A DNA stretch of 64,000 nt from Tuctoria greenei (GCA_036927565.1 JAYESD010000010.1:41967298-42031297), one strand, 5' to 3'; shown: positions 1-11,441, numbered from the stretch's first letter. Translations and numbers: made by a program. Notes: generated from the sequence alone by a model not told the origin.

Positions 1-560
1 ACACGGTATGCAGGGTACCGACAGTGGCCCCCAGGCCCACCTCTGGGAGAAACCCTTTGGGTTATGTTATTCTACCGTAGGTGGGGCCATTCTCGATTCC
101 TGCGCTTCGATTTCAAGAGTCTTCTGATGTGCTGTTGGAGCGATGGTCCGGGAGTGAACCATCGACGTGTGGCTTGTTATGAATGCCGCAGATAAGATCT
201 TTGAGGGAGGATCTCACGCAATTGAAGGTCGCCGGTTCCCAATACGAAAATTGTATCGGTTCTGCGCGCCCTGTCAGGGTGTCGCGATCAAGTTTCCTGC
301 CGCTCATCATGACAACGGTTCACCTAGGGTAAGAACCACGATCTCTTCGTCGGGGTGGCCTCAGGCCCACTCGCCATTGACGGGGTAGACTTTTGAAAAG
401 TGCCTTCTTTCTCACTGCAATTTCCATCCAAGCGTCGCGGCGGCTTACTTAAGAGGGAAAGTGCGCACGGTTTGAGGACTCTTTACTCCTTCGATCAAAT
501 TTGCGCTCAGAGCCTCCCAAACTCCGCCTAACTTCCCTTACTTTGCTCCACTTTGTCGCG
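1..560. other. Leader of the antisense ORF / possible LTR edge of T
   Basis: No convincing coding region lies here. By position this should hold the promoter and 5' leader of the plus-strand extra ORF and, read on the minus strand, the approach to the 3' LTR of T. I see no clear LTR end, primer site or TATA box, so this is inference from layout only. Confidence 0.3.
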
Positions 561-3500
561 ATGGAGTTGGGTCTTCCCAAGAGCCGCCTCAAGAGTGACG
601 ATGATCTGAAGAAGGTTTGGACCTATATGGGGTGGTCCAGCGACTCCTTCAACCACTTGATTTGCGCCGGCAAGCTCCCGTTCAAGAAGGAGCGCAGTGG
701 CAACATGGTGTACTTCTCGGCGTATGCCATGGTGGGATTTATCCCACCTTTCTCTACTTTTCTTTTGATGGTGCTGGACTTTTACGGTCTGCAGCTATAT
801 CACCTTGGCCTCCATTCTCTTCTTCTCATGGTGACGTTCGTCCACTTTTGCTATATGTGGGTGGGTATTCCCCCTTGCGTCGAGCTGTTCTACACCTTCT
901 TCACCATCCACACCACCGGCAAGGGGACTGAGCTTCTTGGCTTCTACTATTTCATGAAGCACAAGAACTGCCCCTTCAAATACTTGAAGTCGTTTCCTTC
1001 TGACAAATGGGACGACTGGAAGAAAGACTTGGTCGTCATTGCAGTGGAGGAGCACGAGAAGTTTGAGCTGCCCAAAGGACTCCCCAACGTTGACACTGAC
1101 ACTTGGAGTGTAGTTCCGGTGTTGTGAGATGCCTTCAACCCCGTCTTGACCAGGATTCGCGAATGCATGGAAGGTGGAGTGACTCCTCAGGTGGCCTTCT
1201 GCAACTTCCTGGTCAACATATTAGCTCCACTAAGGAAGAGGGAGAAACTCGTGTGGGCCCTCAACAATGTGATGGATGACGACCGGATTGAAACTGGTTT
1301 GAAATCCAACATAGATGATGAAGCTTTGAGGCTTCATCTCATGAAATTCTAGCATGGAATAAACATCGATTGCGACGACTTAGTTCCGCTGGTAGCTTTC
1401 CTCCCCCTAAACATGGAGGTACAATTTAGAAGGGAGCTCCGAAGGAAGATGCCGGCGCTAGACAACTTTGGTGAAGTTAAAAGGTGTTCGACCTCCAGGG
1501 TGGTGATCCCCAGAGCTTCCGAGGGAGGGCCTGCCTCCGCCCCAAGCCGAAGGGTTGAAGACACCGACAAGGGCAAGGGAAGAGAGCCAGCTGAGCCCTC
1601 CAGTCGGAAGAGGAAGTTGAAGCACACTGACGGGAGGTCCGTCAGACCTGCTTCTTCTACCATGGCTCCTTCTCCCCAGCGGGGGAGGTCTTCTGCAGCT
1701 ACCCTTGCTCTGGCGCAAGCATCTTCAAGGGGCGTCACCTCCGGAAAGTCAACCCCATCCTCAGTGTCATCTAAAAGCTCCAGGCCCAGGAGTTCTTCTC
1801 GGCCAAGTGAAGCTCCGACCGAGAGGACTCCAGCTGCAGTACGTGGCCCTCACCTAAGGTTTGAAGTTGTTGTCTCACCACACATGGTGGGTTTTGGCTC
1901 TGGGCCTCAAAAGAAGAGGTTCCGAAGCGACTGGGGTGGTAGCATCCCTAGGTAAGCTTTGATTACTCACCTTAAAATGCTAGTCTTGTTTTTGATGTGT
2001 CTTTAATCTTCTCTTCCCTTTAGTTCTAGGGTGTCGAAGAAGGGGTCAGAAACTTTGGCGCCTGTCGCAGCGGCCGGGGCTGCACCTACTGAAGCTCCGG
2101 CTTCAAGCACAGAGCCTCCACCTCAAGTGGTGGCAGAAGTCGCGGCAGCTCCGGTGCCAGCTGTCGTGGACGTGGATTCAGAGTCCTCGTCTGATGCTCC
2201 CATGGTAGCGCCGGACCACGGGAAAGAAGACGAAGATGTACTCCTGGTGACGGTGGCGGAGGTTGATGCTCCAGCACCGGCAATGCCACAAGTTCTAGCC
2301 TTTGAGCTGAAAGTCGTCGAAGCCTTGGCCACTGAGCCAGAGGTAATTCAAGCCCCGACAACTGGGCCAGAAATCACTGAAGCTCCCGTCCTTGTGCCAG
2401 AAGCAGTTGAAGGTCTGCCGGCTTATCCGAAGATGCCTGAAGCTCGGGTCATTGAAACGGAAGAAGCTGACATGCCGACGTCTGAGCCAGCAGCGGTAGA
2501 GGCCCCAGATGAAGCCCCTGCTATTGCCCCGAAGGTAGCTGAACCAAAGCCGGAGTTGCCTGAAGAGGTGGCGATGGGTCCTCCACCTTCAGAGGCTGCG
2601 ACCGAAGACCCTGAAGCAGCGCTTTCAACTTCTGCTCTGGAGGTGAGAGTTCCCCCAGTGGGTTCTTCCTCTGCTGCTGCGGAAGGGCTTCTGGAGAGCG
2701 TCCCCAGTGCCGCAGAAGCTCAAGGGTCCTCTCTTGTAGAGTGAGACCCTATTTTTGTAATGGAGAATCCTCTGAAGCCTACACAGATGGTCCCATTAGG
2801 TCCAGAGCCTATCCCTCTGGCGTTGTCCATAGACAATGCCTGCTCTAGTTTCTGACAAGTCCAACTCGCCTTCGATCATGAGAGCAAAGCCCTAGAGGAG
2901 GAGCGCAACACCTTGAGGCGTTGGCGCAACAGACTCCATCTTGAGACCAGGCTTGCCCAGACGGGGCTAGCTGACTAGAAGGAGTGGATAAAGATGGAGA
3001 AGGCCCGGTTAGAGTACTGGGATAAGCTGCTTGAGGAGAAGGAATCCGCCATCTGGGCGCTCAACGCTAACTCTAGGGAAATCCTTAAGCAAGGCAAGGA
3101 GAGGCGTGATGCTTCTGATGAGCGTCACGAAAACCTTAATGAATTGAATGAGGTTCTCTTGCAGCACCGGGCGGACCTGGAGGCAAGGGGAGAAAAGCTC
3201 CTAGAGCAGCAGGAGGATAGTGTCAAAAGAGAGGCAGAGGTCAACCAGAAGTTGATTCTAGGTGAACAGAATTTGGCGGATCGCTGAAAGAAGTTTTGGT
3301 GGTGGAGTGAAGACGAAAGGAACAAGTACTAGAAGATGGGGCAGGAGCTCTCGAAAACAGAAGCTGACGTTGCCACCAGGGAAGGGAAGGTGAGAGGCAG
3401 GGAGAAGGACCTGGCCAAACGGCGGAACCGCATCCACCTCCGAGAGATGGAGCTAACCAACCGCGAGAAGCAGGTTGCTAAAAGTATGCATCAACATGCC

Positions 3501-3947
3501 AAAGTGGTGGAACGCCTTGCTCGGGAGAGTTCGGAGCTAGCGGCCGCCTAGAGGTCATTGGAAGAGCTGCAGAGCTTGAAGGCAACCGAGTCCCTAATGG
3601 TATGGGACTTCCTGGGACATGCAGACAAGGCCCTTGTGCCTCTTTGTTTTAGTACGGTACGCCCGGAGGACCCAGTGTAGGAGCTGGACAAGACGCTGGT
3701 GGCAAATGGCTCTGCTAGCAGCAAACTCGACGCGATGGTTAATGTCATCGCTGATCAGTTGGAGACAGAGGGTAAATCTTTGGCCAAGAACGTCGCCGAG
3801 TATGTCTTGGCGTGTTACAAAAGCCGAGACCCCTAGTTCTCTCTTGATCCGGTTTTTGAAGGAATCATTGCCAAAGAAGAGGATGCCGCCAGAGCTAGTG
3901 TCCAAGAAGCTGTTGAGAAGGTTACTTCGTTTTTCCACAGGACTTAG
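561..3947 (+). pseudogene. Antisense extra ORF of T (gypsy-type transposon domain plus coiled coil), decayed
   Basis: A single reading frame can be followed from the ATG at 561 to the TAG at 3945, joined across a 72-bp intron. The N-terminal part (MELGLPKSRLKSDDDL onward, about 190 residues) resembles the 'putative gypsy type transposon' domain common in grass Tat elements. The middle (2024-2744) is Pro/Ala/Glu-rich low complexity. The C-terminal third (about 2870-3940) is charged and rich in Glu, Lys and Arg, which predicts a long coiled coil. In-frame stops occur near 1125, 1350, 2742, 2854, 2976, 3285, 3330, 3549, 3678 and 3834, but no frameshift is needed to follow the protein. Most stops fit CAG to TAG or TGG to TAG/TGA. 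The native function is unknown. The gene is antisense to pol and would need its own promoter. Confidence 0.75.
1952..2023 (+). other. Canonical 72-bp intron in the antisense extra ORF
   Basis: The donor is AG|GTAAGC at 1951/1952 and the acceptor is CCCTTTAG|TT ending at 2023, with a T-rich tract before it. The upstream frame would otherwise stop at 1953-1955. Removal joins AG to T, giving a serine codon, and leads into the open frame SRVSKKGSETL without a shift. Exact frame preservation across a pseudogene with many stops suggests the intron was functional when the ORF was under selection. Confidence 0.75.
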
Positions 3948-4993
3948 ATCCTCCAGTGGCAAGGACTTTTTTCCTTTTGCCCGTTGTAACCCCAATTTTG
4001 TAATCTGGTACTTTTGATTAATGAAATCCTCCTTTCTGCCATGAATTTCACTTTGTCTTCAATATACTATGTTGTATCTTGTTGGCCACCTGGTACATGT
4101 GTACAATTTAAGTGTGTACATGTACCAAAGGTTTCAACAGTACATTGATGACTTGAACGCTTCGCAATTGTAGAGTTTAGGTCCGAAGTCTTCAATTTTG
4201 AGGCATCGACGGCAGGCCCCCTGAGATTGGCGGAGCTTGGTAGCTCCAACAGCACCTAGTATCAACATATAAATGTTGACGATTGGAGCTTGGTAGCTCT
4301 TGATGTCGCCACATGAATAGTTGAATTTAGGCCCCCCAGGGGTTGTCAAAACATAGTAGCTCCGACGTCAACCATCACTGCTTTGAAATTATGTTCTTCC
4401 TGCACATTGAATACAAGGAAAAGGTAAAATTTATCCTCTTGTCTATGGATCATTTGTGTATTATTGTTCTTACTTGAGTTTTATTCCGAAGCGACTCGAT
4501 ATGGTAGTGAGTATATTTATGTAACTCTTTCGGACCTGTATGCTTTTTTTAGTACTCACCCTACTGAGGCCTGCCGGAGTGTAGGTAGAGTGGCATACTT
4601 AGGGTGCAGGACCAGGCTAAGTCGATAGCACAATCCGGACCTATATTGGCATGGCGTTCAGGCAACTAGACTATACAGCATGTTAAGACCCATAGAGACC
4701 AACAATATAACTTGTAATGCATATGAGTAACTTGGTAAAAACTCAAGAGGAATTGCACAACTTCATTGTAGACAAGAAGGTTAGAAATGATAAATTAATA
4801 GATCAAGCCTTGTATAAAAAATAAATACACGTGGAGTCTGATTTTACACCATAATGTATTTCATCATAGGTCTGGATTACAGCGGAGACAAGGACACACT
4901 TAGGGTGCTGGACCAAGCTAAGTGTGCTATACATCTTGTACTAACCCAGGGTAGGTAGTTACACTTTTAGTGCTGTGATTGTATGGAGTGTAC
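3948..4993. other. Non-coding spacer between the antisense ORF and integrase of T
   Basis: No gene is visible. The stretch is AT-rich and should hold the 3' end of the plus-strand ORF transcript and the 3' end of the minus-strand pol transcript. A phrase resembling CTTAGGGTGCAGGACCA recurs near 4599 and 4901, a weak imperfect repeat. Confidence 0.4.
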
Positions 4994-6322
4994 TTAAACT
5001 TCCCGGACCCTCCCGGAGGGGTCCGGATGTTCTCTCGGAGGTCCTACCCCTGTCTTTTTATCGACTCTATAACATACATCATGTGTAATTACAGACTCAC
5101 CTCCGTGATTCTGAGCATAAAACTTACGAAGGTGCTCGATGTTCCAAGGATTGGGAAGCGGTATCCCATCCTCAGTTGCCAAGCGAATGCATTCGAGACG
5201 GGATACTTTGATCACTCGGAATGGACCCTCCCAACTGGGGAAAAGTTTGTTCATTCCTTCCCGAGTTAGTATCTTCCGAAGCACCAGATCGCCTTCCTCA
5301 AGCTATCAGTTGCGCACATGCCTTTGATGATAGCGCCGGAGTGCTTGGTGATAACATGCATTCCGAACAGCTGCTTGGAACCTCCCCTCGTCAACGATGT
5401 CAAGGTCTTCACGCCGGACCTGGTCCTGCATGGCTTCATCCAAGGTCCGGACCCGGAGGGACCCCAAGGTGATCTCCGGAGGAAGGACTGCTTGAGCTTT
5501 GTACACCAGAAAGATGGGTGTTTCTCCAGTTGACCGGTTCGGTGTTGTCCTCTTCGCCCACAACGTGAATGGAAGCACTTCAATCCAGTTAGCTCCGTGC
5601 TTTTTCAGGCGCTCATATGTGTGTGTCTTCAGTCCTTTTATGATTTTTGCATTTGCTCTCTCAGCTTGGCCATTGCTTGCGGGATGAGCTATTGAGGCGT
5701 AGCTGAGTTGAATGCAGAGTTCTTCACAATATTCTTGGAATGCAACACTTGTGAATTGAGTTCCGTTGTCAGTTATGACTTTGTTTGGAACTCCAAATCT
5801 GCATATAATGGACCTTAAGAACTTTATTGTTGATTGTTTGTTGATTGTCACAACTGGAGTTGCTTCCGGCCACTTAGTGAACTTGTCAATGGCAACGTAC
5901 AGGAACCTGTAACCTCTGACGGCTTTTGGGAAAGGTCCCAAGTTGTCCATGCCCCACACAGCGAATGGCCATGTAGGAGGTATCATTTGTAGTGATTGAG
6001 CCGGTGTGTGAATCTTTTTTGCGTGGCACTGACATGCTTCACATTTTTTCACTAGCTCAGCCGCATCCTGAAGTGTTGTAGGCCAGTAAAAGTCATACCG
6101 AAAGGCTTTACCAACCAGCGTGCGAGAAGAAGCATGGTTCCCACACTCGCCTCCATGGATTTCCACGAGGAGCTCGTGGCCTTCTTCCTTTGTAATGCAC
6201 CACATTAGGATGTCATTGGCACCACGTCGGTAGAGATCCCCTTCTACCAACATATATCTTTTAGCCAATCTGACAATCCGGTCAGCGGTTACATCGTCTT
6301 TAGGAAGGATGTTGTCTTTCAA
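4994..6322 (-). pseudogene. Ty3/gypsy integrase (element T)
   Basis: The integrase inserts retrotransposon cDNA into the host genome. Reading down the minus strand, the zinc-binding region is seen (HGGECGNHASSRTL followed by CEACQCHAKK), then the catalytic core with WGMDNLGPFP (first Asp), TDNGTQFTS (second Asp) and SNGQAERANAKI (Glu). All three catalytic residues are present. A C-terminal part (KLFPSWEGPFRV, then PLPNPWNIEHLRKFY) follows in the same frame after two adjacent stops near 5300-5305. Otherwise the core is open for 338 codons, which is good preservation compared with the rest of T. It lies directly downstream of RNase H in one polyprotein frame. Confidence 0.88.
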
Positions 6323-6328
6323 GTAGCT

Positions 6329-7200
6329 TTAGATCTCTGAGATCCATGCATCGGAGCTAACTTGAGCTTCTGAGTCTTGCGTGCTGGGTTGCTCGGAGCT
6401 CCCGACAGCACCTATGACCCTTGGTGAACGCCATGGTAACAGGGCCACTAGGACTGCCAGCTTCGTGGTGCTGGTCTCGCCCCCTTCGCTTAGTTTGGCA
6501 TGCTGATCTGTTGGTTTTGACAACCTCCGGACGAATATTCCGTTAGGAGCCGGAGCTCCAGTTGAGGCTTTCGTTGAGAGTTCATCGGCTTTAGCGTTCT
6601 GAAGACGTTGAACATGATGGAGATCCAGGATTTCGATGTCCTTTTGAAGCCTCTGGACTTCAAGGAGATAAGCTGCTAGTTGAGAATTGTTGAAGGAGCA
6701 TTCACCTTTAACTTGTTTGATAATGAGTTGTGAATCTCCATTCACTAACAGCTATTTGACACCATAAGATAGTGCCACCTTGAGTCCGTAGATGAGAGCT
6801 TCATACTCCGCCATGTTGTTGGTGGCCTTGAAATCAAGGTGTACCGTGTACTTGACTTTCTCCCCAGTCGGAGGTAGGAGAAGGATTCCAGCTCCGCCCC
6901 CCTGCTTTTGCACAGAGCTGTCAAAGTAGAGGGTCCAGTGAGGCTCGGTGAATATCGGAACCTTGGGTTATGGTTTCCGCTCACTATGGTCATCAGGGTT
7001 TGATGGAGAGGGGGTCCATTCTGCCACGAAGTTATCCAAGCCTCGATTTTTGATTGCTTGTCTTGACACAAATTCTAGATCGAATTCGACCAGTTCTGCT
7101 GCCCACTTTGCAATGTTCCCAGTAGAATTGGGGTTATGCAAAATAGAACGCAGTGGAAAAGAAGTTACCACTGATATTTTGTGGACTTGGAAGTAGTGAT
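6329..7200 (-). pseudogene. RNase H domain of element T pol
   Basis: RNase H removes the RNA strand after minus-strand cDNA synthesis. On the minus strand the frame runs from ILHNPNSTGNIAKWAAELVE through DNFVAEWTP, then FDSSVQKQGGGAGI (first acidic site), NMAEYEALIYGLK and NGDSQLIIKQVKGE. The order and spacing are those of the RNase H that follows RT in plant gypsy pol. In-frame stops lie near 6968 (CAA or CAG to TAA/TAG type) and near 6750. The region joins integrase directly at 6322/6329, so the two were one polyprotein. Confidence 0.82.
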
Positions 7201-7755
7201 GAAGCTTCCTGAGGAAATAAGAACTGCGTATAGCAGTTTATGCACCTCAATGTATCTTGTCTTGGCATCATGGAGTACTTCACTGATGAAGTACACAGGG
7301 CGTTGGATGGCCCGGACCCTTTCAGAAGGACCCAGAGCTTCTTCTCCATCGACTTGAACCCTGTTGGGGGGTTCAAAACCTCCAGGCTCTGCTTCTTAGA
7401 CCCTCCCAGAGGGGTCCAAAACTCCTTCTTGTTCGACTCGGACCTCGCTGGAAGGATCCAGATCATCTTGATCAGCCAGGTGAACCTCCTTAGACGAATG
7501 AGGTTGATCTCCTAGTATTTCATTTTGATGTTCCGTGTCTGGGAGCTGGGACCCAGTCACGCCTTCAGATGATTTCGGACCCTCCCGGAGGGGTCTGGAC
7601 TCCTGGATTGTATGTGGCTCCGGTCTTTCCGCAACCAGGACCATACTGACAACTTCGGTGGTTGCCAAAATGTAAAGCAGTAAAGGCTCACCAGGATTAG
7701 GAGCTACCAATATCGGTAGTGTGGTGAGGAGTTGTTTCAGCTCTTGAAATGCCGT
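7200..7755 (-). pseudogene. RT to RNase H connection of T with a lineage-specific insertion
   Basis: Minus-strand pieces such as LVAPNPGEPLLLYI-like sequence (about 7680-7710) and RPVYFISEVLHDAKTRY (about 7240-7300) match the RT thumb/connection region of plant gypsy pol. Between them sits an Asp/Pro/Glu-rich stretch not usual in shorter relatives. It contains copies of a 20-bp near-palindrome, GGACCCTCCCGGAGGGGTCC, near 7312, 7400 and 7577. Several frameshifts are present. Confidence 0.65.
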
Positions 7756-8413
7756 TTATGCTTCTTCAGGCCAAATAAATGGTCCGGACTTCCTCAAGAG
7801 TTTGAGGAAGGGTAGCGCCCGTTCTGCCAGTCTTGAGATAAACCGGCTGAGCGCAGCTAGGCATCCAGTTAGCTTCTGGAAATCTTTAATGCGGGCTGGG
7901 GGCTGCATATCTTCTATGGCCTTGATATTCGTCGGATTTCCTTCAATTCCTTGGTGAGTCACCAAGAAACCCAGAAGCTTCCCGGAGCTAACCCCGAAGA
8001 CACACTTGTCCAGGTTCAGCTTGGTGCTCGTTGTGCTCAGCTTGTTGAAGACGGCTTGTAAGTTGTCAAGGCGTGACTCCTTGTTTTTGATCTTCACAAC
8101 GATGTCATCTACATACACCTCCACCAAGTCTCTAATAAGTTGTCCAAATGTTTTGTACATAGCTCGCACAAATGTTGAAGCAGCATTTTTAAGACTTTTT
8201 GGCATGGCAGTATAACAGTACAATTCATCTACTGTTATGAAGGCAGTATGCTCTTCATCTTCCTTAGACATTTGGATTTGATGATATCCATAATATGCAT
8301 CTAAGAAACACAATAGCTCACGCCCGAAGGTGGAGTCCCCTATCTGATCTATTCTAGGTAGTGGAAATGGATCCTTTGGACATGCCTTATTTAAGGTGGT
8401 GTAGTTGGTACAC
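7756..8413 (-). pseudogene. Ty3/gypsy reverse transcriptase palm (element T)
   Basis: Reverse transcriptase copies element RNA into cDNA. The minus strand reads NKACPKDPFPLPRIDQ, FLDAYYGYHQIQM and EVYVDDIVVK (the catalytic YVDD), then GFLVTHQGIEGNP and a C-terminal ALPFLKLLRK. The palm is open for 185 codons. Upstream coding stops at 8413, where a copia-type LTR is inserted. It resumes at 10048-10256 with EVGFIREVFHPKWLANLAV and one in-frame TAG. YVDD is intact, so the decay came from insertion and point stops rather than from loss of the active site. Confidence 0.88.
8388..8413. repeat. 26-bp direct repeat, left copy, flanking the copia-type LTR
   Basis: The 26 bp beginning TATTTAAGGTGGTGTAGTTG and ending GGTACAC at 8413 recur exactly at 10048-10073. 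They are RT coding sequence of T and bracket the inserted LTR. Copia elements normally duplicate 5 bp, so this is unusually long. Confidence 0.85.
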
Positions 8414-10042
8414 TGTAAGACCTATGTGTGCTGAATACATTGGCTTGTAGTGAATACACTTGCTTTGACAATAAAAGTTTTGAATATCACCAAAACACCT
8501 TTTTATCAAGGTCCAACTAGTTTTGTAAGCTCCGGCGGGAGCTTGGTTGTACTAGTTTTAGTAAGCTCCGGCGCTAGGTTCTACTAGCTTTTGTTAGCTC
8601 CGGCTCAAGGTTCGGGTTGCTCTGGCAAGGTCCGGAACTTGACCGCAGTGCTTCTACTTTTCATTTGCAATGTTTCGTACTTGCTTTACATCTCTAGAAA
8701 GAATGCTTAGTATTCATTTGCTAAGTCTTTGGTTTCTTTTTGGTTGACAAGGATGATATCGTGTTACTGTGGTTTTGCAACATGCTTATGTGAGGTTCTC
8801 ACGTAAGGTGTTGCGTTTGAACTAACGTGAGTCAAGTTGAGGACTTGGGCTCGTATGGATTGGTTGTTTATTCATGTGCAGGTGTTGCTTGAGTTCAAGA
8901 CATGGCTGGTGACAGGATCCATTGTACTAGTCTCAGGGAGGAGATGAGGTTCCAACAACCAAATTCAGAAGGAATTATAGTTGAGCTGATCAGGAGGTTG
9001 TGCAGCATGATTGAATCAAGAACAATGCATGTGAAGGTATCGTGGACGTCATTGGAAGATATTTGCACGTGTGCAAGGAGTGCATGGACGTCGCTACATG
9101 GTTCCGAGACGTGATGAAGAGATGTGGACTTAAAGAATTGGTCGGAAAGGTCCAACTGACTAGGTTATGGACTCAGGATGCGGCTGAGTCGGGTTTGACT
9201 AAAATATGGAAAGATTTGAGTTGGTTATGATAGGATTTCGTGTGGGTCACGAATTTGAGTTGTTTTAGGAATATAGGATACGTTCCTAAGGTGTTTGAAA
9301 GTCTGAAGATTGCTTCTATCTGTGTATAGAAGAATCCTAAGCAGTTATGGAAAGTTACGATTCGTGAACAGATTAAGATTAGGTTCCTGATCTGAGTTGA
9401 GTTGGCTTTCGAGCTGGTTATATAAGCAAGGGAGCCCAGAGCTCGTGGTGCACGACTTTGGGGCTGTTCTCCTCTTGTGTTATATTGAATAAAATTCGTA
9501 GTTTGAAGGAACTTTTGTGCCTTGTTCGTCCGACTTGTTCTAGACAAGTTTTACTCATCGAGTTTTTAGACAGCCCTACCTTTCGTCGGTGGTTTTATCA
9601 TAACTCGAGTTTTACAGATCCAATTGACGTGATTATTTTAGGGTTGTCTTCACAACTTGATTATCTGTAATCTTTCAAAATTTCACGGTCATTGGATTTG
9701 TGGTCTATGATCTACAAGAGTTTCTTTGCAGCGTTCCAGAACTGTTTTTTTTTTCTCTCGGGTAGGGCAGATTGACCTTTGGTTGATCTTTCGATCATAA
9801 CTTGAGTTTTTCTCGACGGATTTGAGTGATTATTTTTGTGTTGTCTTCGTGACTTGATTCTCTCTGATATCTATCACTTTTGTCACGATGAAACACGTTT
9901 AGATTAGTCTCACACACGATTTCTTTAACATATCATTTTTCTGCCGAAGGGGTTGGGGTTTAATTGTTTCCGCTGCGTAAGATTTTTAAATCTACCATTT
10001 ACCCCCCTCTGGTAGATTTTTCATGTGCTCTTCGATCCTACA
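8414..10042 (+). mobile_element. Copia-type solo LTR (family B/E) inserted in RT of T
   Basis: The element begins TGTAAGACC and ends GATCCTACA (TG...CA), followed by ATTGGTAT, which looks like the first bases of an initiator-Met primer site. A TATATAAG box sits at 9419-9426. A partial second copy with about the same right half lies at 19179-20188. I see no coding. Because gag of element B begins only 214 bp to the right, this may be the LTR of B displaced by rearrangement. Confidence 0.75.
9419..9426 (+). promoter_or_regulatory. TATA box of the LTR at 8414-10042
   Basis: TATATAAG is followed by CAAGGGAGCC. The same box and context occur at about 19600 in the related LTR copy. Confidence 0.6.
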
Positions 10043-10047
10043 ATTGG

Positions 10048-10073
10048 TATTTAAGGTGGTGTAGTTGGTACAC
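10048..10073. repeat. 26-bp direct repeat, right copy
   Basis: Exact copy of 8388-8413. The first three bases (TAT) could also belong to the primer-site stub ATTGGTAT, so the true duplication may be 23 bp. Confidence 0.85.
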
Positions 10074-10256
10074 ATCCGAAGCTTCCCACCGGCCTTGGGT
10101 ACAGCTAGGTTTGCCAGCCATTTTGGATGGAAGACTTCCCGAATGAATCCAACTTCGAGCAACTTCTTGATTTCCTATCGGATGAAGTTTTGTCGCTCGA
10201 TTGATTGCGTGTGTTTTTGACTAATCATCATAGAGAAGTACTCTGCCAAACCTTGT
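10048..10256 (-). pseudogene. RT N-terminal part of element T, separated by an LTR insertion
   Basis: On the minus strand this encodes the fingers region (FIREVFHPKWLANLAVPKAG, then KLRMCTNY), which precedes NKACPKDP of the piece ending at 8413. There is one in-frame TAG before EIKKLLEVGF. Homology to gypsy stops at about 10256, where copia gag of element B begins abruptly on the other strand. Confidence 0.82.
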
Positions 10257-11441
10257 GTGTTCGCTGGTATTAATTTTCAGGTTTGGAAGGCATTCATGGA
10301 GGCTTTCATCCAGGCACAAGGCTTTGCAATATGGGAGAAGGTATACAAGCCCTACGAAGTGCCATCAAACGATCAAGTTACAGCTACAAATCTGAGAGAT
10401 GTCAACAACAACAACAACAACAAGGCTCAGAACTTGATCATACAAGGATTAACACAAAGCGACTTCGACCGTGTTGCACACTTCCGATCTGCATACGATG
10501 TGTGGAAAGCACTTTGTGACTAACACGAAGGATCCAACACGATCAAAGAGGTAAGGCAAGACATGTTCAAGAAAGAATACATGCATTTCAAGATGCAACC
10601 CGGTGATTCTATTGATGACCTTTTTGCTCACTTTAATAAGATTCTCAGCAACTTGCGTAGTGTCAATGTTAATTTTTCAGATGCTAAAAATGCTAGGCAA
10701 TTGCTAGGTGCATTAGATATGTCAATTTGGGAGATGAAAGTCACATCTATTCGTGAATCTACTATCATGAGTTCACTTAGTTTAGACGTGCTGTATTCCA
10801 AGTTAAAAACTCATGAAATTGACATAATCTCACATAAGAACCCCAACAAGTCTATTGCTTTTGTTTCTCAACGTGACATGCCTAGTTCCGGTCAAACATC
10901 ATCTTGTGGTACACTTGCTTTGCTGTCCTCTCTAACCCTTGTACAGATTGAGGAGTTTCCAGAGGAGGAGCTAGCGCTCATCTCTACCCAGTTCTCAAAA
11001 GCATTGCAAAATGTGAGAACTAGAAGGAGAGGAAGCTCTGGACCTCAACAATGCTTTGAATGTGGTAAGACAGAACACTTTCGTACAGATTGTCCTAACC
11101 TTTCAGGTCCTACCTCCCGGGAAGAAAAACAATCAAGGATAAAGCACTCCTCAACAAACAATAAGAAGAAAAAGAAGGGCTTTATAGGTCGCCAACTGGT
11201 GAACAGTTTTATCTCAGCACTCCAGGAACTTGGCTCAAGCGACGTGGAGATTGGAAGTGATGAAGATGAAGATGATTTGGCAAACTTGTGCTTCATGGCG
11301 GGCAAGTCAAGATCAAGTATGGAGGAGGCAGAACACAGCAGCGACAATGAAGAGGTATGTCCTACTTGCGAAGAAATGTGTGATGCTATTTCTCGTGCCA
11401 CTGTTATTGTTAAGAAAAAAGGACAAAAAGCTTATGGATAG
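10257..11441 (+). pseudogene. gag of copia element B
   Basis: Gag forms the virus-like particle and binds RNA. The frame opens with FAGINFQVWKAFMEAFIQ, has a stop at 10521-10523 (CAA to TAA type), and continues in the same frame through HFKMQPGDSIDDLFAHFNKI to a CX2CX4HX4C zinc knuckle (CFECGKTEHFRTDC, about 11052-11093). A Lys-rich stretch (NNKKKKKGF) and a Glu/Asp-rich stretch follow. The frame stops at 11441 just after a run of A, where the pol-side frame takes over. The N-terminus before FAGIN is lost at the junction with T. Confidence 0.85.

Larger units (their letters stand above)
1..10256 (-). mobile_element. Element T: Ty3/gypsy retrotransposon, Tat-like, truncated
   Basis: The minus strand encodes, from 10256 down to about 4994, reverse transcriptase, a connection region, RNase H and integrase in the Ty3/gypsy order. 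A plus-strand extra ORF follows at 561-3947, antisense to pol. An antisense extra ORF downstream of pol is a known trait of grass Tat elements such as Grande, so I assign T to that lineage by inference. The gag end is missing because the sequence switches to copia element B at 10257. The downstream LTR would lie at or beyond the left edge of the window. A copia-type LTR (8414-10042) splits the RT. In-frame stops show the element is dead. Confidence 0.8.

Noticed and set aside
9042..9230. Short plus-strand frames at 8902-9230 repeated near 19225
   Set aside because: They recur because the LTR recurs, and they differ in stops and frame between copies, so coding is unlikely.
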